64,000 bases of DNA from Chitinophagaceae bacterium. Lineage in GTDB: Bacteria > Bacteroidota > Bacteroidia > Chitinophagales > Chitinophagaceae. The notes below the pieces were generated by a model. The model did no database searches and was not told where the DNA came from. It worked only from the letters and a program-made list of their open reading frames with translations. Both the position numbers and the translations under genes were made by a program. How positions within the stretch are numbered: the first letter of the stretch is position 1; each line of letters begins with the position of its first letter. Location of the stretch: positions 1-64,000 of the forward strand of contig JADJKL010000001.1 in assembly GCA_016706055.1 (NCBI GenBank), written 5' to 3'. Shown piece after piece: positions 9,251 through 18,820 of the stretch.

Positions 9251-9631
9251 ATGACAAACACAAAAACACTGAACAGTAAGCCTGCAAAAAAAGTACTTGT
9301 TGTAGAAGATGATGGCGAAATGGGCCTGGTATTGGATATGATTCTTTCTGGAAAAAATATCCAACTGGATTATGTTAACTGTCTTTTGTCTGCCGAAGAA
9401 TATCTTCAGGAACAAGAACCGGCTGTAATCTTATTAGACAACCAACTTCCAGATGGGTTGGGGGTAGACTTTATAAGCTACCTTAAGAAAAAATATCCTG
9501 CTATCAAGATCATCATGATTTCTGGACTTGGTTCTGCCAGAGATGTTGCTTTGGCAAATGGGGCTGAAGTATTTTTCGAAAAACCTTTTGCATTAGAAGA
9601 ATTCGAAAAGGCACTAAGCAGTTTGTTATAA
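9251..9631 (+). CDS. single-domain response regulator
   Basis: A 126-residue receiver domain with no output domain. It shows the acidic pair VEDDGE, the phospho-acceptor Asp in ILLDNQLPDG, the Thr/Ser position in MISGLGS and the Lys in FEKPF, so it should be phosphorylated normally. No histidine kinase is nearby, so this is an orphan CheY-like or phosphorelay carrier. The leader residues 1-12 (MTNTKTLNSKPA) are unstructured. The gene is monocistronic as far as can be seen. Confidence 0.9.
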   Translation: MTNTKTLNSKPAKKVLVVEDDGEMGLVLDMILSGKNIQLDYVNCLLSAEEYLQEQEPAVILLDNQLPDGLGVDFISYLKKKYPAIKIIMISGLGSARDVALANGAEVFFEKPFALEEFEKALSSLL

Positions 9632-9746
9632 TAGCTCGACTATATATTCCACAATTTAATTGTTGAATAGAATTACCGAACGATGAAGAGTACAGCTTCG
9701 CTAAAGCTTCGGTGAATAAATGCGACGCAACAGACAATGATACCTA

Positions 9747-9762
9747 CCTGCCGGCAGGCAGG
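9747..9762. repeat. palindromic GC-rich element CCTGCCGGCAGGCAGG
   Basis: GC-rich, partly palindromic element in an AT-rich intergenic gap. Related copies lie at 27589-27611 and 39172-39189 and, with one mismatch, inside a coding sequence at 51160-51175. Confidence 0.7.
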
Positions 9763-9819
9763 GTAGTACTACAGCTCGGCTAATAAATTCCTTAAATTTC
9801 TCCTCTGCAGATTACACCT

Positions 9820-9827
9820 TATTTTTG
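9820..9827 (+). promoter_or_regulatory. promoter -7 element TATTTTTG for the MFS gene
   Basis: TATTTTTG fits the Bacteroidota TAnnTTTG element and lies only 11 bases before the ATG at 9838. Transcription would begin close to the start codon, giving a very short or absent leader. Confidence 0.5.
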
Positions 9828-9837
9828 CAACTTCGCA

Positions 9838-11079
9838 ATGGCCAACAACAAAAGATTTAAACTGATACTTGTACTGGGAATGATTACGGCCATTGGCCCT
9901 TTCTCGATAGATATGTATCTGCCTGCTTTTGTTAATATAGCGGAGCATATGGATACTACGGTGGCTCATGTGTCGCTGTCGCTTTCTAGCTTTTTTATTG
10001 GTATCTCATTCGGTCAGTTTAACTATGGTCCATTACTAGATAGGTTTGGCAGAAAGAAACCCTTGTATGTAGGACTATGTATTTATCTAGTTACTTCAGC
10101 CGCTTGTGTGTTTGCACAAAGTGCCGACATGCTGATAGGTATGCGATTTTTGCAAGCATTGGGCAGTTGCGCTGGTATGGTGGCATCGAGAGCAATGATT
10201 AGAGATATATTTTCTGTAAAAGATAATGCGAAAGTGCTTTCCAAACTGATGTTGGTGATTGCTGTATCGCCCATCATAGCGCCTACGCTGGGTGGTTTTG
10301 TTACGTCAGCATTTGGCTGGCAATCGGTGTTTGTTATACTTACTATAATGGCAGTTATCATTCTACTGGCGGTGCATTATTTTTTGCCGGAAACACAAAA
10401 GCCTGATCCAAGCTATTCATTAAAACCAAGAGCTATACTTAAGAACTATCGGGCAGTATTAAAGGAGCCGCAGTTTTATACTTATGCTTTTGCAGGTGCA
10501 GCGGCGGCAGCGGGTTTGTATGCATACATTGCAGGTTCACCCACCGTTTTTTTGGAACTTTTTAAAGTAACGGAAAAACAATACGGACTCATCTTTGCAC
10601 TGATAGCTGGCGGCCTCATTACTGCCTCGCAGATCAATAGTCTTTTATTAAAGAAGTATAACAGTGAGCAAATAATTCCTGTTGCATTGTTTATCCAATG
10701 TTTAGCAGGTATTGGTTTCTTTACATGGTCGCTGCTTGGCGACATTAGTTTGTTTGGAACTGTTGGTTTATTGATGCTGTACCTAAGTTGTCAAGGTTTT
10801 ATTTTTCCTAATTCGAGTGCACTATCGATGGCACCGTTTACAAAAAATGCAGGTAGTGCTTCGGCACTGATGGGTGGAGTGCAAATGGCAACGGGTGCAT
10901 TTACTTCTGTGCTGGTTAGTTATTTCAGCAATGGCACATCGTTACCGATGGCAGCAGTTATGGCTTGCTGTGCGATTACCAGTTTTTTAATACTGCAAGT
11001 TGGTACAAAGATCATCCGATATAAAGCTTCTAAAACTTTGGTGGAAGAAGAGTGTGTAGAGATGATTGGGAACTCGTAG
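9838..11079 (+). CDS. Bcr/CflA family multidrug efflux MFS transporter
   Basis: A 413-residue inner-membrane transporter with twelve predicted helices. Family marks are PFSIDMYLPAF in helix 1, the loop 2-3 motif GPLLDRFGRKKPLYVGL and the motif C-like segment ending in a proline-rich APTLGGF after helix 4. These place it in the Bcr/CflA branch of drug:proton antiporters, which export antibiotics such as bicyclomycin or chloramphenicol, or sometimes amino acids. The substrate is not predictable. The ATG is supported by the promoter element 11 bases upstream. It ends with a charged cytoplasmic tail. Confidence 0.92.
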   Translation: MANNKRFKLILVLGMITAIGPFSIDMYLPAFVNIAEHMDTTVAHVSLSLSSFFIGISFGQFNYGPLLDRFGRKKPLYVGLCIYLVTSAACVFAQSADMLIGMRFLQALGSCAGMVASRAMIRDIFSVKDNAKVLSKLMLVIAVSPIIAPTLGGFVTSAFGWQSVFVILTIMAVIILLAVHYFLPETQKPDPSYSLKPRAILKNYRAVLKEPQFYTYAFAGAAAAAGLYAYIAGSPTVFLELFKVTEKQYGLIFALIAGGLITASQINSLLLKKYNSEQIIPVALFIQCLAGIGFFTWSLLGDISLFGTVGLLMLYLSCQGFIFPNSSALSMAPFTKNAGSASALMGGVQMATGAFTSVLVSYFSNGTSLPMAAVMACCAITSFLILQVGTKIIRYKASKTLVEEECVEMIGNS

Positions 11080-11117
11080 GAGGATTTTAGATTGGCGATT
11101 GCGGATTTCAGATTTTT

Positions 11118-11201
11118 TGCCATGGAGACAAAGAGTATTACGTAGTCGTAAAGTCCTCGACTACGCTTCAGACTCGGTTAGTAACGTTGCTGGGAAATAG
11201 A
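11118..11201. repeat. dispersed intergenic repeat, copy A
   Basis: Diverged copy of an intergenic repeat also seen at 21841-21928, 23488-23580 and 25481-25590. Shared blocks are a GCGTATTAC-like block, a GTCCTC block, a GCTTCAG..TCGG block and a terminal GTTGCTGGGAAATA block. It fills much of the gap 11080-11314. Confidence 0.65.
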
Positions 11202-11314
11202 TAAAAAAGAATGTGTGAAGATAATTGGGGACTTGTCAAAGAATATGCTGTTGCAGGATCTTAGCCATCATTTCATTTTGTACTACCTTTCAAATAACTA
11301 ATACAATCACTGCC

Positions 11315-12592
11315 ATGAAAAAAATAATCAGCTTGCGCATTTTACCTGTTATCCTTTTTACGTTGTTGCTACCTGCGTTACTAACAGCACAGGTTATTCA
11401 ACTAGCCGGGGTAAACGAATCAGTAGATTATAAAAAGCTGGCAATGATTGATGATGTAGTGAATGAATACATCAATAAGAATTGGCTGACAGGAGCAGTA
11501 TCAATAGTTATAAAAGATAATCAGATAGTCCAATACAAAGGTTACGGGTATGCAGATATGGCTACAAAAAAGCCAATGCAGAAAGATAATCTCTTCCGCA
11601 TCATGTCGCAATCAAAAGCCATTACCAGTGTAGGCATTATGATTTTATACGAACAAGGAAAATTATTATTGGATGAACCTATCTCCCACTTTATTCCGGA
11701 ATATAAAAACCAGACGGTGCTTGATACTTTCAACGATGCAGATACAACTTACACTACCGTTCCGGCAAAAAGAGAAATTACTTTTCGGGATCTGCTTACC
11801 CATACGTCGGGGTTGGACTATACAGACATCGGCAGTACCAAATTGCAAGCAATCTATAGCAAAAATCATATTCCTTCAGGGCTTGGTTATTTTAAAGACA
11901 ACTTGTTGGAACGTATGAAAGCATTAGGCAAGTTGCCTTTGAGTTTTCAACCCGGCGAAAAATGGCAATATGGATTGAACAGTGATTTGCTCGGTTGTTT
12001 AATAGAAGTGATAAGCGGAATGAACCTTGAGAATTTTTTACGCAAACATATTTTTGATCCTTTAGGAATGAAGGATACTTATTTTAATGTGCCTGCAACA
12101 AAAGCAAACCGCCTTACCACTGTATATACAGAAGATTCGTTACAGCATGTCATTCCATGGGATCATACCTTTCGGAATATAGATCCCGACTATCCGCTGA
12201 TGAACACAAACTATTTTTCCGGTGGCGCAGGTCTTACATCCACTGCATTTGACTATGCTGTTTTTATGCAGATGCTACTGAATGGCGGTGCATACAACGG
12301 ACATCAAATACTTTCTAAAAGATCGGTAGAGATGATGACCGCCAACCAAATCAAAGAAGGACTTTTTGGTAATAATTATTTTGGCTTGGGATTTAGTGTT
12401 ACTTCAGCCGCTACTGCTGCCAAAGGCCCTCGTTATGAAGGAGCATTTGCTTGGGGCGGATATTATGGAACCACTTACTGGGCCGATCCAAAAGCAGGTC
12501 TTGTTTGTCTTTTTTTAACGCAGCACAATCCCAATAGCCATTCAGATGCAAAGGATAAATTTGAAGCACTTGTTTATTCGAGTTTGAAGTAA
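11315..12592 (+). CDS. secreted serine hydrolase, class C beta-lactamase fold
   Basis: A 425-residue exported enzyme. Signal peptide 1-25 (ending LLTAQ), then a penicillin-binding/beta-lactamase fold with the nucleophile motif SQSK (SxxK) in FRIMSQSKAITSVG near residue 100, LLTHTSGLDY, the FQPGEKWQYGLNSDLLG segment that holds the second catalytic Tyr, and LGMKDTYF. Members act as esterases, D-aminopeptidases or penicillin-recognising enzymes; true beta-lactamase activity is not implied. ATG 11315 is chosen because the signal peptide begins there; upstream in-frame codons from 11225 encode no sensible signal. Confidence 0.87.
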   Translation: MKKIISLRILPVILFTLLLPALLTAQVIQLAGVNESVDYKKLAMIDDVVNEYINKNWLTGAVSIVIKDNQIVQYKGYGYADMATKKPMQKDNLFRIMSQSKAITSVGIMILYEQGKLLLDEPISHFIPEYKNQTVLDTFNDADTTYTTVPAKREITFRDLLTHTSGLDYTDIGSTKLQAIYSKNHIPSGLGYFKDNLLERMKALGKLPLSFQPGEKWQYGLNSDLLGCLIEVISGMNLENFLRKHIFDPLGMKDTYFNVPATKANRLTTVYTEDSLQHVIPWDHTFRNIDPDYPLMNTNYFSGGAGLTSTAFDYAVFMQMLLNGGAYNGHQILSKRSVEMMTANQIKEGLFGNNYFGLGFSVTSAATAAKGPRYEGAFAWGGYYGTTYWADPKAGLVCLFLTQHNPNSHSDAKDKFEALVYSSLK

Positions 12593-12641
12593 AAGATAAT
12601 TGATATAAATTACAAACTGCTTTTATTTCAAAAAATATTAC

Positions 12642-14048
12642 ATGACGAACGTTGAAAATAGTACACTTAAAAAAAGCATTATACTCTCCTTTTTTCTTTT
12701 ATTATCTCCATTTCTATTTTCACAAAAAACAAAACTAGACAGCCTTGATAATTTATTGAGTAGTGCAGACAATGATACTACAAGGGTGGAATTATTATGG
12801 AGAATGGCAAGTGCTGCAAGTGTTTATAATCCTGATACTGCTTTTGTATTAGCTTTTGAATCAATTTCTCTATCCAAAGAAATTAAAAATGTTGAAGGGC
12901 AAGCAAGGGCTACCGGAATCATGGCCAATATTTTTATGCGAATTGGAAATTATCCAAAAGCATTAGAATTAAATATTGAAAAACTAAAACTGGTTGAAAA
13001 AGATAAAGAAAAATTGAACCTCGCCAGTGTATTGATAAATATTGGGATCGTTTATGCTTTGCAAGAAGAATATCAAAAGGCACTTACCTATTATAAAAGG
13101 GCAGATTCAATTATTGATTTGTATAAGCTGGAAAGCATAAGCTATAATATTGCGTTGAATACAGGCGACACTTACGATCGTTTAAATCAATCAGCAGATG
13201 CCTATACTTATTTCGACAGATCATTAAAGATTGCAAGGAAGAACGAAGATGGTGATCTTATCGGAACTTCGCTAACAGGTATTGGGCATAGCTATCGCAA
13301 ATTAGGTAAGTATACCGAAGCAGGCAATGCGTATCTTGAAGCCATACATTATTTAAAAGCTGCCAATGATAATGAAATGCTTTGTGAAACGACATTGGGC
13401 ATGGCAAAGCTTTACCGATTAATGGATAAAAGAGATTCTGCAAGATACTACGCTAATCTTTCGATGGGTTTTGCCAAAACGGGATTTCCAACAAAAGAAA
13501 TGGAAGCTGCCATTTTTCTTTCCGATCATTATAAAAAATTAAAAAAATTCGATAGTGCTTTTCTGTATGTCGATTATGCTCGGGTGTTAAACGATTCTAT
13601 AAACAGCAAGAACAATATTCGTAAATCACAAATTATTTCAAGTAATGAGCAAATTAGACAATTGGAATTAGCTGCTCTTCGTATAAAAGAAAAAAAGGAT
13701 AGAAGCTCTCAGTTGCAATTATTGTTAATCGCCGTTTTTATACCGCTGCTCTTTATGTTAACATTGTTATTAAGCAGAGTAATCCTCAGTATCAAATTTA
13801 TAAGACTGCTTGGAATCATCTCCTTGTTATTTTTCTTCGAATACCTTACGTTGTTAATTCATCCAACTGTTGCAAACCTTACACATCATACTCCACTTTA
13901 TGAGATAATTATTTTAGTAGTATTAGCCGCTTTTATTATTCCGATTCATCATAAGCTGGAACATTGGATGATACACAAATTATTACACCGCCGTATAGCA
14001 AAGCATAAAGAAGAAAAAAAAGACGAAGATGAAAATGAAGACGCATAA
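12642..14048 (+). CDS. TPR-repeat membrane protein
   Basis: A 468-residue envelope protein. Residues 10-26 form a signal-like hydrophobic segment, followed by about six tetratricopeptide repeats (residues 45-310; typical units end in NYPKALELN and EYQKALTYYKRA), a coiled-coil-like linker, and three or so hydrophobic helices (about 365-435). The tail is strongly charged (KEEKKDEDENEDA). The plan resembles Bacteroidota TPR sensor kinases whose kinase domain has been replaced by a membrane domain; no HisKA or HATPase motif is present. Function unknown; scaffold or sensor is an inference. Confidence 0.75.
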   Translation: MTNVENSTLKKSIILSFFLLLSPFLFSQKTKLDSLDNLLSSADNDTTRVELLWRMASAASVYNPDTAFVLAFESISLSKEIKNVEGQARATGIMANIFMRIGNYPKALELNIEKLKLVEKDKEKLNLASVLINIGIVYALQEEYQKALTYYKRADSIIDLYKLESISYNIALNTGDTYDRLNQSADAYTYFDRSLKIARKNEDGDLIGTSLTGIGHSYRKLGKYTEAGNAYLEAIHYLKAANDNEMLCETTLGMAKLYRLMDKRDSARYYANLSMGFAKTGFPTKEMEAAIFLSDHYKKLKKFDSAFLYVDYARVLNDSINSKNNIRKSQIISSNEQIRQLELAALRIKEKKDRSSQLQLLLIAVFIPLLFMLTLLLSRVILSIKFIRLLGIISLLFFFEYLTLLIHPTVANLTHHTPLYEIIILVVLAAFIIPIHHKLEHWMIHKLLHRRIAKHKEEKKDEDENEDA

Positions 14049-14049
14049 A

Positions 14050-14077
14050 AAAACCGTCTTATTACTAAGACGGTTTT
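14050..14077. terminator. bidirectional terminator between convergent genes
   Basis: Stem AAAACCGTCTTA/TAAGACGGTTTT (14050-14061 with 14066-14077), with A and T runs on its two sides. It begins two bases after the TPR stop codon and serves the convergent lipoprotein gene as well. Confidence 0.85.
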
Positions 14078-14097
14078 AAAATTTCATTTAAACAAAA

Positions 14098-14307
14098 TTA
14101 CTCAGTTGGCTTTACCGGACGAGTATCTGCAGTATCAACTTTCATAGTTGTATCAATTGCTGGTGCAGGTGTTGTTTCAGGAGTTACAGTCACAGTTGTA
14201 TCTGCTGGAGTAGTATCTTCTTTCTTCTCACCTTCATTGTTACAAGCTACGAATACAAAAGAAAGGATGAAAAGTCCCATTACTGTTTTCAAAAAATTGT
14301 TGCGCAT
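14098..14307 (-). CDS. small Thr/Pro-rich lipoprotein
   Basis: A 69-residue lipoprotein of unknown role. From ATG 14307 it reads MRNNFLKTVMGL, a hydrophobic core and the lipobox VFVAC, with Cys22 as anchor, followed by a low-complexity tail of Thr, Pro, Asp and Val (TTVTVTPETTPAP). An ATG four codons earlier (14319) is also possible. Such tails are common in Bacteroidota surface lipoproteins and probably stay unfolded. The gene is upstream-separated from the caspase gene by about 95 bases and is read in the same direction. Confidence 0.7.
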   Translation of the reverse strand: MRNNFLKTVMGLFILSFVFVACNNEGEKKEDTTPADTTVTVTPETTPAPAIDTTMKVDTADTRPVKPTE

Positions 14308-14401
14308 TTTACTTATCATAATAGTTGATTTTAGGTTGCAAGAATACAATATCTGCCCAACATATCCAAGCTTCCCTTTTTATGTACTGAACAGTAATGG
14401 T

Positions 14402-15841
14402 TTATTTTCTTTTTACTGGGCTTTTTGTCTTTTTAACAGCCAGCTTTTTAAATACCAAATTCTGCCGACAAGGCCCATTAAATTCACGGCAATAAAGCCG
14501 GGCTGCATCACTTAAAGCAGTTGTTCTAGTACTACTTAATATCTGCGACCATGCTTTTTGTGGATCTATATTAGCTTCTCCTCTTACTCTATTATATAAA
14601 ATCCGTGTGAAGTTAGAAGTAAAAAAACCACCACTTAGTGTATCGCCTGCAGCCGGTTCTCCCTTTTTTGCTGCACAAGCTATATAAGCTCCTTCAGCTT
14701 CCATTAATAACCGCATATAATTTCTACGTATCAACACTTCCATTCCTATACTTGCTGGCGGTGGAGGTTCGGGTTCTTCCAATTTACGGGTAATGCCCGC
14801 ATCTGTATTACAACAATCACCCAATACAATTGTTAGCCGGGCTCCTTTTGCTCGCAGCGTATTAAAAATAGTTTCCAGATTAATGCTGTTCGATCGAAAA
14901 AATGCGGCATTCTTATTTCCATGCCATAAAGCAAGTTGCGGGTATTGAAATGCAGGATCTTTGGAATAGCTGAAGCCATGTCCTGAGTAGGAGAATAAGA
15001 TGATATCATTAGAACCTACCTTTAAATTATGGACAACTGAATTAACTTTTTTGAAGTTAAAATCCTTTCCCTGAATAGCAACATATCGCACCTTCATATT
15101 TAGTACATTGGCACCATATCCAAAAAATTGTTGAATATTATCCCTGTCCATTATTGTTGTCTTACTTATTTTTTCATCAACATCATCAGTAACCGTGATG
15201 CAATATAAAGTGGCATCATTTTTATCCCTGATAGTAACCAGTTGTTCTTGCGTCATTGGAAACGGATAGGAAAGTTCACCCGGTAAAAAATAGTTAGCTA
15301 ACAGTTCTTTGTTTAAATCTTTGGGTTGTAATAAACGGAAACTTTGAATTGCTACACTGTCAGAAATAATAAAAGGCATTTCACCCCAGCGGTCCGCAGG
15401 ACGATCATATTTTATATAATAATCTGGAGTTCCGAAATCAGGAATCTTACCAAGGTATGGTTGAGGAGAATATTCATTCCCCTGAAACCAAAGAATAAAA
15501 TCATTAGCCGGAAAAGGAGTTTTTCCTTTAATATTTTTATTAGCGATAGCCCTGGTAAAAACTAGTGTATCATTTTTATGCTCCGAAGAACTGCTATCTA
15601 TAATGCTTAAAGGTTGCTGATACATCCACAAAATATCAAAATCAGTAATGATTGATTGGTTCGTTGCAGAATCTTTCCAGCTTAAGCGAATAAAACCATC
15701 GCCATATTTACCTCGCACAATAAGTGCTTTGCCTGTCTGCTTTGTTTTACCCGGAAGATTACACTCTATTTCAAAAACAGATTGTCCCTGAACAGTATTA
15801 AAAAAAATTGAAAACGAAAAAAGTAAAATAAAAATCCGCAT
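14402..15841 (-). CDS. secreted caspase-family (peptidase C14) protein
   Basis: A 479-residue exported cysteine protease. After a signal peptide (1-19, ending VQG) comes an N-terminal region of about 180 residues rich in beta strands, then a caspase-like p20 domain (about 205-450). The catalytic histidine is in LFSYSGHGFSY (near residue 287) and the catalytic cysteine in LGDCCNTDAG (near 342), the two hallmarks of the C14 fold. Metacaspase-type enzymes cut after Arg or Lys. A proline-rich loop (EPEPPPPAS) follows the active site and might be a processing site. Export of a caspase homologue suggests a role on envelope or external proteins rather than in cell death. It appears monocistronic. 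Confidence 0.85.
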   Translation of the reverse strand: MRIFILLFSFSIFFNTVQGQSVFEIECNLPGKTKQTGKALIVRGKYGDGFIRLSWKDSATNQSIITDFDILWMYQQPLSIIDSSSSEHKNDTLVFTRAIANKNIKGKTPFPANDFILWFQGNEYSPQPYLGKIPDFGTPDYYIKYDRPADRWGEMPFIISDSVAIQSFRLLQPKDLNKELLANYFLPGELSYPFPMTQEQLVTIRDKNDATLYCITVTDDVDEKISKTTIMDRDNIQQFFGYGANVLNMKVRYVAIQGKDFNFKKVNSVVHNLKVGSNDIILFSYSGHGFSYSKDPAFQYPQLALWHGNKNAAFFRSNSINLETIFNTLRAKGARLTIVLGDCCNTDAGITRKLEEPEPPPPASIGMEVLIRRNYMRLLMEAEGAYIACAAKKGEPAAGDTLSGGFFTSNFTRILYNRVRGEANIDPQKAWSQILSSTRTTALSDAARLYCREFNGPCRQNLVFKKLAVKKTKSPVKRK

Positions 15842-16001
15842 ATCATACTATTAATCCTTTTAAAAGTACTGAATAGCATTTAAACATAGCAGAAAATAGA
15901 AAAGAAATAGTGAAGGCAGTTAGATTAGTGTGATTTTTGAGAACAGTTTTCTTACTCACTTTACTACTTAAAAGCCCAACCAAAGTTGCTTTTACATCTA
16001 A

Positions 16002-16836
16002 CTATTGTTGGGCAATTACATTTGATGTAACAGAATCTTTGATGCTTACCCATGTATTATTAAGACCGACCGTCTTTACCAAAGCATTAAACACTTTTGC
16101 ATTATCCGGGTGCAGGCGAATACATCCATGTGATGCTTTAGTACCTAGTTTTGCAAAATTACCGGTAGTGGTACCGTGTATTGCATATCCGCCTCGCAGA
16201 AAAACGGCATATGGCATATTACCTAAACCCTGGTAATTGCCTCCGGGAAATTTCTTCGAAGTATATTTTGTTAGTATGGGTCCATTTGGACGAAGGCTCA
16301 TCGCTGGTGTTTCATATTTCTTAGCTAAACCTGTTGACACTTTAAAAGTATCTTTCAACTCTCCCAAAAGATAGACATACATCAACTGTTTCGACTTATC
16401 AATTTCTGCATACAACAGACAATCCTTTTCCTTACAGGTTATTTTCATTGTTGTATCCGCTCTGGCTTTAAGAAATGAATCTACCAGTTGAATATTTTCT
16501 TTAATGATAGCTTTTTCTCCATCTGTAAAACCAGGTACATTGGTCAGGCTTTTTTTCATCGTATCCAGTTGTATCATCATCAACACAGAGTCCCTTTCTA
16601 ATATCGCTTCAATATTCAACAACAGCGTTTCCAACGAATCAATTCCGGGAGCATAGCCCGGCGTATCAAAAAATATTTTCTGTTTCAGGTTTTTCATCTT
16701 TGTTACTATGCATCACTGAATCTCTGAATGATTCATAAATAATCGGCTGAATGTTTTCTTTTTTTTCTTCCTGTTTGCAGGAAGCCAAAACCACAATAAA
16801 AACTAAAACGGCTGAAACCTTATTTTTTATATTCAT
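16002..16836 (-). pseudogene. lipoprotein L,D-transpeptidase (YkuD), frameshifted
   Basis: About 277 residues. The YkuD catalytic domain is complete, with HGTTTGNF and the active-site motif SHGCIRLHP. It lacks an export signal in the intact frame, but just upstream in another frame is a clear lipoprotein leader starting at 16836 (MNIKNKV, lipobox VVLASC). One extra base in the A6 run at 16668-16673 separates them; with five bases the joint reads ENIFDTPGYAPG. So this is a membrane-anchored periplasmic L,D-transpeptidase that would form 3-3 peptidoglycan cross-links or attach proteins to diaminopimelate. Error in the sequence is more likely than loss. Confidence 0.85.
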
Positions 16837-16879
16837 GAAAGTTGTTTCTTATTCAGGTATGATAAATATATTATCAAAT

Positions 16880-17554
16880 TTAATTAATAATTCTGCCATC
16901 TTCCATTTCAATTATCCTGTTTGAAATAGCAGCCATACTTTCATCATGTGTAACAATGAGCAAGGTTTGATTATATTCTTTCGCCAAACTGCTAAAAATA
17001 TCAAACACAATTTCCCTGTTCTTCTTATCAAGGTTGCCAGTAGGTTCGTCTCCCATAATAATAGCCGGATTATTGATCAATGCCCTAGCAATGGCTACTC
17101 TTTGTTTTTCGCCGCCAGAAATACGGTTAGCCCTTTTATGCGCCAGATGTTCAATGTCAAGCATCGCCAGTTTTTCCAGTGCCTGTTTTTCTATTTCCTT
17201 TTCGGTAAACTTTCCCAGTTTTAAGCCCGGCAACATTACATTCCGTAAAACGGAAAACTCATTGAGTAAATAATGGAACTGAAAAATGAAGCCAATCTTT
17301 TCATTTCTTATCCGGGCCAGCTCCCAATCCTTTTTTGCATCCATTTTTTCTCCATCTATCACCAGACTTCCCTCATGATCGGTATCCATCGTGGAAAGAA
17401 TATATAATAAGGTAGATTTTCCGCAACCGGATTTGCCGATTACAGTAACAAACTCTCCTTCATTGATAGTAAAATTAATATCGTTCAACACCTTTACTTT
17501 ATTGGGGTTGCTGAAATATTTATTAATATGTTGTGCTTCCAAAATAGTCTTCAT
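16880..17554 (-). CDS. ABC transporter ATP-binding protein (LolD/MacB type)
   Basis: ATPase of about 224 residues with Walker A GKSGCGKST, Q-loop FIFQFHYLL, signature SGGEKQR, Walker B AIIMGDEP and switch His in VTHDES. It is the LolD/MacB/FtsE kind that pairs with FtsX-like permeases. It is the last gene of a three-gene minus-strand operon: adaptor, permease, ATPase. ATG 17554 or 17560 can start it; the permease stop codon lies immediately upstream of the latter, so translation is probably coupled. Confidence 0.93.
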   Translation of the reverse strand: MKTILEAQHINKYFSNPNKVKVLNDINFTINEGEFVTVIGKSGCGKSTLLYILSTMDTDHEGSLVIDGEKMDAKKDWELARIRNEKIGFIFQFHYLLNEFSVLRNVMLPGLKLGKFTEKEIEKQALEKLAMLDIEHLAHKRANRISGGEKQRVAIARALINNPAIIMGDEPTGNLDKKNREIVFDIFSSLAKEYNQTLLIVTHDESMAAISNRIIEMEDGRIIN

Positions 17555-17560
17555 AATCAT

Positions 17561-18820
17561 TTATTTCCCTCTAATAATAACAACCGGATCTACTTTACTG
17601 GCTTTTTTAGCTGGAAAAAATCCGGCAAAGAAAGTAGTCGCCAACGAAAACCCGGCAGCAATCATATAATAAACAGGGTTATAGTTTACAGGATAGGTTG
17701 TAACGGTAGGTAAAGATGTAGTAACAAAAGGAATCTGATCAATAATGAATGACAAAATAAACCCAAACAACAAACCCAATAAACCGCCTGCTATACCAAT
17801 ACTTAGTGAGATAAAAAGAAAAATCGTTTTCACATCCCGGCCCGCAAAGCCAGTTGCTTTTAAAATAGCAATGCTATCCATCTTTTCATAGATCATCATG
17901 TTTAAAATATTATAGATACCAAACCCAGCTACAATTAGTAAGGTGATACCGACAGCATAAGAAATTAATGTCCTGATAAAACTACCTGTTTCAAATTGTG
18001 CATTTGCTGTTTGAATATCTTCGGCTTGCGTTCCAAATTTTGCAGCGTATTCTTTAGCCACTGCAGGTGCTGCATCTAATTCAAATAGCTTTACCTGCAG
18101 ATCAGTAAAATAATTATTGGGCTTACCTAGTAACTTCTGAGTTGTAGCCAGCGAAGCAAAACCCTGAGTCTTATCATAATCCTGTAAACCAGATTGATAA
18201 AACCCAACCACTTTCAACGAAAACTGATCACCTTTAATGGTAACGATTTGTACATTGTCACCAATAGCTATCAGTAATTTTTCAGCCAGTGGTTTTCCTA
18301 AAATGATACTATTGGGAATAATTGTAAGGTCATTTATATTCCCACTTACTACATAATCCTGAAAATGAAAGAGCCTGCTTTCTTCTTCCGCATCAATTCC
18401 ATTAACAGCTCCGGTAATATCAACTGCACCATCATTATAAAAAATGGGAGCTATTATTTTAGGAGTTACACCATCCACCCGTTTATCTTTTTTAATGGCA
18501 TCAATTACTGCTTCACTATTATAAATATCCTGTCTACTTGTTACTGATTTAATAGAATGTATAAAATGATAACTAGTATGATAAGCAGAGTCTAACATAA
18601 CCGGCTGCAAATGCGTTGGCTTTATTTCATTGTACAGGCGGATATGCGGTGTTCTGTTTAAAATCAATCCATCCAGCAAACCGTTTAGCCCTGTCATAAA
18701 CCCCAGCAACGCAATAAACATAGTAATGCTGAATGTTACACCAATTGCTGCAATTAGCGTCTGTTTCCACCGTGCCATTAATAATGACCGGGCAATACTG
18801 AAAATTAATTTATAATTCAT
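17561..18820 (-). CDS. ABC transporter permease, FtsX/MacB-like
   Basis: A 419-residue permease with an N-terminal helix (about 18-40), a large periplasmic MacB-PCD-like domain (about 45-270) and three C-terminal helices (about 275-405) containing ILKATGFAGRDVKTIFL, typical of FtsX domains. With the adaptor upstream and the ATPase downstream it should form a mechanotransmission-type export pump for lipoproteins, peptides or drugs. Its start ATGA overlaps the adaptor stop by four bases. An outer-membrane TolC partner is not encoded nearby. Confidence 0.92.
   Translation of the reverse strand: MNYKLIFSIARSLLMARWKQTLIAAIGVTFSITMFIALLGFMTGLNGLLDGLILNRTPHIRLYNEIKPTHLQPVMLDSAYHTSYHFIHSIKSVTSRQDIYNSEAVIDAIKKDKRVDGVTPKIIAPIFYNDGAVDITGAVNGIDAEEESRLFHFQDYVVSGNINDLTIIPNSIILGKPLAEKLLIAIGDNVQIVTIKGDQFSLKVVGFYQSGLQDYDKTQGFASLATTQKLLGKPNNYFTDLQVKLFELDAAPAVAKEYAAKFGTQAEDIQTANAQFETGSFIRTLISYAVGITLLIVAGFGIYNILNMMIYEKMDSIAILKATGFAGRDVKTIFLFISLSIGIAGGLLGLLFGFILSFIIDQIPFVTTSLPTVTTYPVNYNPVYYMIAAGFSLATTFFAGFFPAKKASKVDPVVIIRGK

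Noticed and set aside
11225..11314. Early start of the serine hydrolase
   Set aside because: The upstream codons are Cys- and Thr-rich with no signal features; ATG 11315 begins a good signal peptide.
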